From Gammaproteobacteria bacterium (lineage in GTDB: Bacteria > Pseudomonadota > Gammaproteobacteria > Pseudomonadales > Azotimanducaceae), in contig VXPR01000438.1 of NCBI GenBank assembly GCA_009839405.1, positions 1 to 6,266 on the forward strand: a stretch of 6,266 nt of DNA, written 5' to 3'. A program made the position numbers and the translations under genes. This document shows, in pieces, positions 1-5,320 of the stretch. Position 1 is the stretch's first letter. The number at the start of each line of letters is the position of its first letter. Under the pieces are notes generated by a model, which saw only the letters and a program-made list of their open reading frames with translations, was not told the origin of the DNA and made no database searches.

Positions 1-447
1 TTGGGCCCCACGTTCGGCTTTTCGCTCGGCGCAACCGGACAACTCATCCCGGCCCTCGCCGCCCTGGTCCTTGGCGGCCTCTTCGACCGCCACGAAAATC
101 TCAAGATCGTCAGCGTCGAGGCGGGCTGCGGCTTCGCGGCCTACCTGATGGACCGCCTAGACGAAAAACACCACTTCTTCCGCCCCCTCTCGCTAACCCC
201 ACTGGCGGAACGCCCCAGCGACTACATCCGCCGCAACTGCTACTTCGTCGCCGAGCCGGAGGAGCGCACGATCAGCGCCATGATGGACCTAGTCGGCGAA
301 GAGCACATCCTATGGGGCAGCGACTATCCTCACGTGGACTCGCGTCTGGACGCTGCGGACCTCATGCGCGAGTCCGTTGGGCACGAGTCCGGCAAGCGCC
401 TCGCTGGCTTCCTCGGCGAGAACGCGATGCACGTGTTCAATCTTTGA
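1..447 (+). CDS. Amidohydrolase family protein (ACMSD-like, amidohydrolase 2), C-terminal part
   Basis: The reading frame is open from the window edge to TGA 445-447. The 148 residues seen match the C-terminal part of amidohydrolase-2 / ACMSD-like metal-dependent hydrolases, which are usually 300-400 aa, so the N-terminal half with the HxH metal ligands lies upstream. Visible family landmarks are the segment around GLFDRHENLKIVSVEAG (residues 26-42), the YLMDRLDEK stretch (48-56), which follows the usual pattern of a conserved Asp after an aromatic patch, and ILWGSDYPH (103-111), whose Asp108 is the expected catalytic metal-binding Asp. The TTG at position 1 is probably not the true start. 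Such enzymes hydrolyse or decarboxylate cyclic or aromatic acids; the substrate cannot be told from this fragment. The family call is secure, the function open. Confidence 0.88.
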   Translation: MGPTFGFSLGATGQLIPALAALVLGGLFDRHENLKIVSVEAGCGFAAYLMDRLDEKHHFFRPLSLTPLAERPSDYIRRNCYFVAEPEERTISAMMDLVGEEHILWGSDYPHVDSRLDAADLMRESVGHESGKRLAGFLGENAMHVFNL

Positions 448-452
448 ACCGT

Positions 453-468
453 CTTTCCGCGCGGAAGG
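453..468. other. Short palindrome after the amidohydrolase stop (weak hairpin)
   Basis: Five bases after the amidohydrolase stop lies TTCCGCGCGGAA (455-466), a perfect 12-bp palindrome. As RNA it could fold into a 6-bp stem, 453-458 with 463-468, including one G-U pair, closed by a GCGC loop. No T-run follows, so it is not a canonical intrinsic terminator. It sits 72 bp before the start of the ATPase gene and could equally be a protein-binding site for that gene, or chance in GC-rich DNA. Confidence 0.25.
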
Positions 469-539
469 CGTCCCGCCCTCCGTCGCGCCGCAAGCCGCCC
501 TCAATTGGGGCAAAATGGCGAAGGTTCGTCGGGAAAGCC

Positions 540-1709
540 ATGCTCACTCGCATCGTCATCGAAGGTTTCAAGAGCTTCCGCAAGGTGGATCTCCGCCTCG
601 GTGGAATGAACCTTCTCATTGGTGCGAACGGCGGAGGGAAGTCCAATTTCCTCGATGCCCTGCGCGTCCTTCAAGGCATAGGCAACGGCTACTCCGTGGG
701 CGAAATCTTGGACGGGAAACCGAAAAGCGCAACCAATGAAACATGGGACGGCATCCGAGGCGGCAGTGCAAAGGCCTGCTTCGAGGGTGACAACGAGGAT
801 GAGACGTTTCAGATCTCGGTAAGCGGAGTCGCCGACGACCACCCTTGGACATATGGAGTACGCATTTCCCCGCGAAGCAGTCAGGTAACGCGCGAGGAAC
901 TTCGGCTTGCCGAGAAAACGCTGTACACGGCCCGCCGAGCCCCGAATGCGCCCGTCCTTCTAGTCGAGTCGGAATGGGATGAGCGCCTCAACTTGGAGCA
1001 ATCTCGGCCGGCACTTGTTGAAGTTGCCGGGAGATTCCAGTTCGACGAGCCCGTCCTCACGTTGGTGACCCATCAGCTTGCCAATATGCAACGAATCGAC
1101 CCGGCACCGTCCATCCTGCGCGATTACTCTAGCGCCTTCTTGCCGGAACGCATCGGTGAACGCGGAGAGAACTTCGCTGGGCTCGTCGAGATGTTCGACG
1201 TAGACACGCGCAACGCCTATGTCGATTGGCTGCGGGAACTCCGGCCCCAGGAAGTCGATACCGTTATTGCCGTACGTGGGGCGCTCGATGAGCCAATGTT
1301 CGCCGTGGTGGAGCGAGGCCGCAAGTTTCCGGCACCCGTGTTGAGCGATGGCACGTTGCGGTTCGCCGCAATCGCGGCTGCCTTCTACCAACCCGACATG
1401 CCTAGTGTCATGACGATCGAGGAGATCGAGAAAGGGCTCCACCCAAGCCGTGTCCGGGTGATGGTGGAAATGCTTCGCGCAAACGGCGGCGGCGACCACA
1501 CGCAGATCATGGCGACAACCCACTCGCCCACGGTCGTCGCCTGGCTCGAACCAGACGAGTGCGAGACAACCTTCGTCTTTGCCCGCAACCCCGACACTGG
1601 GGAAAGCACCATCACGCGCCTCGTGGACATCGAGGGCTTCGAGCGCATCGTCGCGGACCAGGAGCTTGCCGACCTCTTCGCAGAAGGCTGGATGGAAAGC
1701 GCGCTGTGA
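540..1709 (+). CDS. OLD/AAA_21-type ABC ATPase, probable partner of the next gene
   Basis: The protein has 389 aa. The N-terminus MLTRIVIEGFKSF is typical of RecF/SMC/OLD-like ATPases. Walker A is GANGGGKS (residues 28-35), an ABC-type signature is LSDGT (268-272), Walker B plus D-loop is MTIEEIEKGLHP (291-302), and the His-switch is TTHSP (326-330, His328). The Walker B acidic pair is Glu294-Glu295 rather than Asp-Glu, a variant that is common in OLD-like proteins. The roughly 230 residues between Walker A and the signature have no long coiled coil, so this is a compact AAA_21-like protein and not a true SMC. ATG 540 is chosen because the conserved N-terminus begins there and GGGAAAG lies just upstream; an open frame back to 312 would overlap the amidohydrolase and adds unconserved arginine-rich sequence. 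It overlaps the next gene by 4 bp. Such ATPases commonly power or gate a nuclease partner in defence modules, and that role is inferred here. Confidence 0.9.
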   Translation: MLTRIVIEGFKSFRKVDLRLGGMNLLIGANGGGKSNFLDALRVLQGIGNGYSVGEILDGKPKSATNETWDGIRGGSAKACFEGDNEDETFQISVSGVADDHPWTYGVRISPRSSQVTREELRLAEKTLYTARRAPNAPVLLVESEWDERLNLEQSRPALVEVAGRFQFDEPVLTLVTHQLANMQRIDPAPSILRDYSSAFLPERIGERGENFAGLVEMFDVDTRNAYVDWLRELRPQEVDTVIAVRGALDEPMFAVVERGRKFPAPVLSDGTLRFAAIAAAFYQPDMPSVMTIEEIEKGLHPSRVRVMVEMLRANGGGDHTQIMATTHSPTVVAWLEPDECETTFVFARNPDTGESTITRLVDIEGFERIVADQELADLFAEGWMESAL

Positions 1710-2284
1710 GCACTCGCGTGCTCGTGATCCCGGAAGATCCCACCAACAACGGCTACATCCTCAAGCCGTTAACCAAGATGGTGCTTGCTGAGGCAGGACG
1801 GCCATCGGCGACAGTGAACGTGCTGACCAATCCAAGACTGCGCGGCTACGACCACGCCGTGCGCGCGATTCGCGAAGAGCTCGCCGTGCGTTACCGCCAC
1901 ATGGATCTTTGGCTGTTCTTTCCGGACGCCGATCGAGCCAAAGCGGATGCAATGAGGGACTTGGAGGAAAGCCTCGAGTCAGAAGGCATCACGCTCCTTT
2001 GCTGTCCTGCGGAGCCCGAAGTGGAGATCTACGCCACCGTCGCCTATCGAAACGAGCTAGACATCCCTTGGCAAGAGGCAAGGCGTCACGGAAGCTTCAA
2101 AGAGGACGTATTCCCGCCGCTCCTTGAAGCCCACGGAGACCATCGCCGGCCGGGCGGTGGGCGAAGCCAGATGACAATCGCGTCATTGGCAAGCCGCCAG
2201 TCTTTCTTCTCGCGCTGCCCTGAGGTGGCGAACCTACGAGATCGGATCAAACAGTGGCGGCAGCTGCAAGCACTCCAAGCGTGA
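1706..2284 (+). CDS. Toprim-like (DUF4276/RloB-like) protein coupled to the ATPase
   Basis: The protein has 192 aa and starts at GTG 1706, which shares GTGA with the ATPase stop; GGAAAG at 1694-1699 can serve as ribosome binding site. The gene is therefore almost surely translationally coupled to the ATPase gene. The N-terminal VLVIPEDPTNNGYILKPL (residues 5-22) fits the first Toprim block, with Glu10 in the place of the catalytic Glu of the usual VEGpTD motif. LWLFFPDADR (68-77) follows a hydrophobic strand and supplies the DxD pair Asp74 and Asp76. CPAEPEVEIYA (100-110) is like the block in DUF4276/RloB-type proteins where a Pro and acidic residues precede an aromatic. The C-terminal third is basic, with SRCPEVANLRDRI at 169-181. 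A Toprim fold would suggest metal-dependent nuclease activity switched by the ATPase. I recognise the general family type by eye, not a named protein; the nuclease function is inference. Confidence 0.72.
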   Translation: MSTRVLVIPEDPTNNGYILKPLTKMVLAEAGRPSATVNVLTNPRLRGYDHAVRAIREELAVRYRHMDLWLFFPDADRAKADAMRDLEESLESEGITLLCCPAEPEVEIYATVAYRNELDIPWQEARRHGSFKEDVFPPLLEAHGDHRRPGGGRSQMTIASLASRQSFFSRCPEVANLRDRIKQWRQLQALQA

Positions 2285-2460
2285 TCCATTGCTAGAGGCC
2301 TGTCCCCGTTGCCACCAAAGCGGAACGAGGCCTGCCAAGAGCGATGCAGCGATCCGTCGCTATCAGACGCCTGCCGTGGAGCAACCCTTTTCGGAAGCCG
2401 GGATCTACGTTTAGCCGTCCAAGCAGAAAGTACGCTCTGCGTTTGGTCAGCACACCCCCC
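2285..2460. other. Convergent intergenic region, nothing convincing
   Basis: This 176-bp stretch separates two convergently read genes, so terminators for both strands are expected. I find only weak short inverted matches, such as ACGC-TCT-GCGT near 2431-2441, with no adjoining T-run, and an 8-bp direct repeat GAGGCCTG at 2295-2302 and 2327-2334. No tRNA, integrase remnant or coding sequence is recognisable. It marks the right edge of the ATPase/Toprim-like cassette, but no attachment-site repeat is evident. Confidence 0.4.
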
Positions 2461-3288
2461 TCAGTGAAACGGCCGATCTCCCTTCACCGTCACCCGGATG
2501 CCGCTTCGCGTTTCCGGGTAGTAGTCCCAGATGGCGACGTGTTGGACGCAGCGGTTGTCCCACATGGCGATGGAATGGGGCTGCCACTGGAAGCGGCACT
2601 GGAACGCCGGGTTCTTGATGTGCTCGAACAGGAAGTCGAGCAGGGCACGGCTTTCGCGGCGTGACAGCCCCTCGATGCGGCGGGTGAAGCCGGCGTTGAC
2701 GAACAGCGCCTTGCGCCCGGTGACCGGATGGGTGCGGATCACCGGATGCGATGCCTTGGGGAACTCGCGCTGCGGCTTGTGGTCGCCGTATTGGCCGGTG
2801 TAGTCGGACTCGTGCCGGGCGGTCAGGCCGTCAAGAAGCGCGCGCATGGGTTCGCTCAGGGTGTCGTAGGCCTCGTACATGCTGGCGAACAGCGTGTCGC
2901 CGCCGTGCTTCGGCACCGTCTCGAGATGCAGGATGCTGCCGAGGGGCGGCTCTTCGTCAGCCGAGACATCAGAGTGCCAGCCGGCGCCGTTCTGCCGGAA
3001 CGATTCCTTGTCGGTGTGGATCATCATCAGTTCCGGATTGCCGTGCGCATACGGTGCGGCCGGATGGATGTGCAGTTCCCCAAAGCGACGCCCGAAGGCG
3101 AGGTGCTGCTCCGCCGAGATGTGCTGATCGCGCAGGAAGATCACCTGATGCGCCATCCAGGCGGCGTGGATTTCCTCGAAGGCGTCGTCGGTCAATGGGC
3201 GAGCGAGGTCGACGCCATGCAACGTGGCGCCAATGGTGGGCGTGAGCGGCTCCACCTCGATGTGGCGATAGATGCGTCCTGCGTTCAT
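2461..3288 (-). CDS. TauD/TfdA-family Fe(II)/2-oxoglutarate-dependent dioxygenase
   Basis: The 275-aa protein has the usual length for TauD/TfdA enzymes, which hydroxylate a substrate while decarboxylating 2-oxoglutarate and often release sulfite or glyoxylate from sulfonates or aryloxy acids. The N-terminal PTIGATLHGVDLARPL (17-32) is the family's opening motif. The facial triad is His105 and Asp107 in GWHSDVS plus His250 in CVQHVAIWDYYP. Arg261, 11 residues after the distal His as in TauD, should bind the 2-oxoglutarate carboxylate, and GGDTLFA (129-135) supplies the conserved Thr132. No signal peptide is seen, so it is cytoplasmic. It is the second gene of a minus-strand operon, 12 bp after the cyclase gene, with its ribosome binding site next to that gene's stop. 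The substrate cannot be read from the sequence; taurine is not implied by the family name alone. Confidence 0.93.
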   Translation of the reverse strand: MNAGRIYRHIEVEPLTPTIGATLHGVDLARPLTDDAFEEIHAAWMAHQVIFLRDQHISAEQHLAFGRRFGELHIHPAAPYAHGNPELMMIHTDKESFRQNGAGWHSDVSADEEPPLGSILHLETVPKHGGDTLFASMYEAYDTLSEPMRALLDGLTARHESDYTGQYGDHKPQREFPKASHPVIRTHPVTGRKALFVNAGFTRRIEGLSRRESRALLDFLFEHIKNPAFQCRFQWQPHSIAMWDNRCVQHVAIWDYYPETRSGIRVTVKGDRPFH

Positions 3289-3293
3289 TTTGG

Positions 3294-3301
3294 CTTCCCC
3301 C
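3294..3301 (-). promoter_or_regulatory. Ribosome binding site of the dioxygenase gene
   Basis: Read on the minus strand, GGGGGAAG lies 5 bases before the ATG at 3288-3286. Its first base is the last base of the cyclase TAG stop (3303-3301), so translation of the two genes is probably coupled. This supports the chosen dioxygenase start. Confidence 0.6.
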
Positions 3302-4251
3302 TAACGAATCGCTATGGGATTGATGATCATCTGCACCGCACCGCGCACCTTGGCCTGCCCGAGCACGAACAGGAACTCGAAGGCGCCGTCGCGCACCAGC
3401 GGGCCGGTGTTCATCGTCTCCAGGATGTAGATGCCGTTCTCTTTCAGCAGGATGACGTGGCCCTGGAAGGGACGGGCTGGATCCGGTGGCGGCACCACAT
3501 CAAGTCCCCACGTGTCGGCGCCCACTGCGACCACGTTCTTGTCCGCCATGTATTGCGCCACTTCCTCGGTCTGGCCCGGCTCCGCCGCCACCCAAACCTC
3601 CGGCTCGGCAACCAGCTTGGCGTCCGTCCAGCCGGTGTGGAACAGCACCACATCGCCTTCCCGAACTGGCGTGCCCTGCTTCTCCTGCACCGCTTCGACA
3701 TCCTCCACGGTGAAGTACTGCCCCGCCTCCATGCTCTCGACGCCGAAGTGGCCGGCCATGTCCAGCACGATGCCGCGGGCGACGATGGGCGGCACCTTCT
3801 CGATGCCGAGCTTGGTGAGGCCCGTGATGCCGGCGAAGTCGCTGGCGTGATTGCAGTTGTAGTAGGTGCCGTCCGGACCTCCGAGGTGGCCTAGGCCGTC
3901 GATCTGCGGCCCGATGCCGAACCACCCTTGGAAGACGTCGTCGTTGTAGGTGGCGTTCGGAAACGGCCGGTTGCCCTCCTGCTGGTTCGGCTGCACCACC
4001 TGCAGCATCAGGCCGCGCGGCGCGAAGGCCGGTGTGGTGGAGTCGATGACGATGCCAAGGCTGTAGGTCTTCCCCGTCTTGATGAGCTTGGATGCCGCCA
4101 GCACCGATTCCGCCGTGATGAGGTTGGCGCTGCCGATCTCGTCGTCCGCGCCCCAGTGCGAGTGCTGGCACTCGTCCGACCACGCCGCGCCGCTGAATGC
4201 TGCGGCCAGCAATGCCGACCCGACCACGCGCGTCCCATGTTGCCTGTTCAT
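3301..4251 (-). CDS. Cyclase-family metal hydrolase (PF04199, kynurenine formamidase-like), probably exported
   Basis: The 316-aa protein starts at ATG 4251, chosen over an upstream ATG at 4278 because a strong AAGGAGG lies just before it and the first residues then form a clean signal peptide: NRQHGTR, then a hydrophobic run VVGSALLAAAFSGAA (9-23), with likely cleavage near residue 25. The mature part opens with HWGADDEIGSANLIT (32-46), characteristic of the cyclase subgroup with WGxDDExGxxN. The metal-site segment is GPQIDGLGH (114-122). Asp118 and His122 match the D and last H of the family HxGTHxDxxxH motif, while the first two His are Gly112 and Gln116. That Q variant, followed by DGxYYN (127-132), is as I recall normal in this subgroup. 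It probably hydrolyses an amide or lactone outside the cytoplasm; the substrate is unknown. It is the first gene of the operon with the dioxygenase. Confidence 0.88.
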   Translation of the reverse strand: MNRQHGTRVVGSALLAAAFSGAAWSDECQHSHWGADDEIGSANLITAESVLAASKLIKTGKTYSLGIVIDSTTPAFAPRGLMLQVVQPNQQEGNRPFPNATYNDDVFQGWFGIGPQIDGLGHLGGPDGTYYNCNHASDFAGITGLTKLGIEKVPPIVARGIVLDMAGHFGVESMEAGQYFTVEDVEAVQEKQGTPVREGDVVLFHTGWTDAKLVAEPEVWVAAEPGQTEEVAQYMADKNVVAVGADTWGLDVVPPPDPARPFQGHVILLKENGIYILETMNTGPLVRDGAFEFLFVLGQAKVRGAVQMIINPIAIR

Positions 4252-4253
4252 GC

Positions 4254-4263
4254 CCCCTCCTTG
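4254..4263 (-). promoter_or_regulatory. Strong ribosome binding site of the cyclase gene
   Basis: On the minus strand, AAGGAGGGGG precedes ATG 4251-4249 by a short gap. It is the best Shine-Dalgarno match in the window and decides the start: an upstream in-frame ATG at 4278 has no comparable site and would place nine extra polar residues before the signal peptide. Confidence 0.7.
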
Positions 4264-4351
4264 TCGCTTGCCGCCCACGCCTGAGGCCCGTTGCTACCGG
4301 AGGGCCTTCGGCTTTGGCTCTGGTGTTAGCGCGCCCCTTCCGGGAGCTATG

Positions 4352-4402
4352 GCTAACAGCCTTCGGACTTCGCCGCTACGACGAAATCCGAAGGCTGTTA
4401 GC
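4352..4402. repeat. Long inverted repeat between divergent operons
   Basis: The arms GCTAACAGCCTTCGGA (4352-4367) and TCCGAAGGCTGTTAGC (4387-4402) are perfect 16-bp reverse complements. The match continues inward with CTTCG (4368-4372) against CGAAA (4382-4386), giving 21-nt arms with one mismatch around a 9-base centre. No T-run follows either side. The site lies 38 bp before the crotonase start and 100 bp before the cyclase start on the other strand. It could be an operator for a dimeric or tetrameric regulator, a bidirectional attenuator-like hairpin in the crotonase leader, or a small REP-like repeat element. The sequence does not decide among these. Confidence 0.85.
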
Positions 4403-4440
4403 ATCGTCGCAAGTGTGCTGGAGGGCAAGGGCAGCGAAAC

Positions 4441-5259
4441 ATGACCGAAACCGACGAGATTCTGTGCGAGCGCAAGGGTGAACAGGACGGCATCCTCTGG
4501 CTGACGCTGAACCGGCCGGAGCGCCTAAACGCATTGACGTTCCCGCTCCTGCGCAAGATGCGGGAGATCCTCGTGGACGCCCGCTTCGACCGCACCGTGC
4601 GCTGCGTCGTCATCACCGGCGCCGGACGCGGCTTCTGCGCCGGCATGGACATGGCCGGCGGCAGTGGCGGCGGGTCGCAGCCTTCGGACGGCTCCGTGGA
4701 TGTGGAAGGCTATCGTCTCAACTTCCGCCACGAGGTGGAGACCTACGTTGCGCTCCGGCGCCTCGAAGTTCCGGTGGTTGCAGCCGTCAATGGCCCCTGT
4801 GTCGGCGCTGGCTTCGACCTCGCCAGCCACTGCGACCTCGCCATCGGCTCCACCGCCGCCCGCTATCAGGTGGCCTACGTGCGCCGGGGTCTCTACGCCG
4901 ACCTTGGCGGCTTCTGGTCGCTGCCGAAAATCCTCGGCTGGCGCAAGGCGATGGAGATGATGATGACCGGGCGCTTCATGAGCGCCGAGGAGGCGCACGA
5001 GTGCGGCTTCACCAACTATCTGGTCGAGCCGGAGGAGTTCGACCAGCGAGCGATGGAGTTCGCGCTTGAGATCGAGGCCGGCCCCCCCATCGGCCAGAAG
5101 GTGGGCAAGATGCTGGCCTATCGCACCGCGCATCTCGACTACGACACCGCCATGCAGTGGTCCGAAACTGCCATCCCGCTGGTGGGCCTATCGCAGGACT
5201 TCGGCGAGGGCGTCTCGGCTTTCCGCGAAAAGCGCGACGCGACGTTCAAGGGGCGGTAG
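4441..5259 (+). CDS. Enoyl-CoA hydratase/isomerase (crotonase) family protein
   Basis: The 272-aa protein is a normal-length crotonase. LTLNRPERLNAL (21-32) opens the domain; GRGFCAGMDM (62-71) and VNGPCVGAGFDLASHCD (116-132) form the CoA-binding and oxyanion-hole motifs. Where classical enoyl-CoA hydratase has Glu144 and Glu164, this protein has Asp126 and Tyr146, so it should not be a standard hydratase. The spacing Asp126, Tyr146, Asp154 (ADLGG) instead lines up without gaps with Asp176, Glu196, Asp204 of the dienoyl-CoA isomerase ECH1, with one of the three replaced. It therefore probably does isomerase or other crotonase chemistry. A glycine/serine-rich stretch, residues 73-85, precedes the substrate-binding region. 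It starts at ATG 4441 with GGAGGGCAAGGG upstream, and leads a likely operon with the peroxidase (61 bp later) and the CoA-transferase. Confidence 0.92.
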   Translation: MTETDEILCERKGEQDGILWLTLNRPERLNALTFPLLRKMREILVDARFDRTVRCVVITGAGRGFCAGMDMAGGSGGGSQPSDGSVDVEGYRLNFRHEVETYVALRRLEVPVVAAVNGPCVGAGFDLASHCDLAIGSTAARYQVAYVRRGLYADLGGFWSLPKILGWRKAMEMMMTGRFMSAEEAHECGFTNYLVEPEEFDQRAMEFALEIEAGPPIGQKVGKMLAYRTAHLDYDTAMQWSETAIPLVGLSQDFGEGVSAFREKRDATFKGR

Positions 5260-5308
5260 CAACATCCCGTTCGGCCGCGTCCACCACACCACGCTTTACC
5301 GCATTGAC

Positions 5309-5314
5309 AGGGAG
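5309..5314 (+). promoter_or_regulatory. Ribosome binding site of the glutathione peroxidase gene
   Basis: AGGGAG lies 6 bases before ATG 5321. This site, absent from the internal ATG at 5432 just after the UGA, indicates that translation begins at 5321 and reads through the UGA rather than restarting downstream. Confidence 0.65.
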
Positions 5315-5320
5315 CAACAA

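Larger units (their letters stand above)
4252..4440. promoter_or_regulatory. Divergent intergenic region, probable shared promoter/operator zone
   Basis: This stretch of 189 bp separates the minus-strand cyclase/dioxygenase operon from the plus-strand crotonase operon, so promoters for both must lie here unless transcription enters from outside. No confident -35/-10 pair can be picked by eye. The core GTTAGC or its complement GCTAAC occurs three times (4325-4330, 4352-4357, 4397-4402), and GCCTTCGG or its complement also three times (4304-4311, 4359-4366, 4388-4395). Two copies of each build the large inverted repeat listed separately. GGAGGGCAAGGG at 4420-4431 precedes the crotonase start and may be its ribosome binding site. 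Confidence 0.5.

Noticed and set aside
312..539. Extended N-terminus of the ATPase beginning at 312
   Set aside because: It would overlap the end of the amidohydrolase, adds arginine-rich non-conserved residues, and the canonical ATPase N-terminus begins at ATG 540.
960..1523. Minus-strand open frame of 187 codons
   Set aside because: It is antisense to the ATPase core and has no family motif.
2295..2334. Direct repeat GAGGCCTG as a possible attachment or insertion-site duplication
   Set aside because: Eight bases with a self-palindromic AGGCCT core are expected by chance in GC-rich DNA, and no mobile element lies between or around the copies.
2285..2460. Intrinsic terminator between the convergent genes
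   Set aside because: Only 4-5 bp stems without T-runs could be found, too weak to annotate.
2728..3894. Long plus-strand open frame of 388 codons across two minus-strand genes
   Set aside because: It is antisense to the dioxygenase and cyclase, both of which carry full family motifs; the translation resembles no family and is the usual by-product of GC-rich codon bias.
3500..4183. Minus-strand open frame of 227 codons overlapping the cyclase
   Set aside because: It is the cyclase gene in a shifted frame; the product is dominated by Arg, Gly and His as expected for an off-frame reading of GC-rich DNA.
4525..5133. Minus-strand open frame of 202 codons
   Set aside because: It lies wholly within the crotonase gene on the other strand and shows no recognisable motif.
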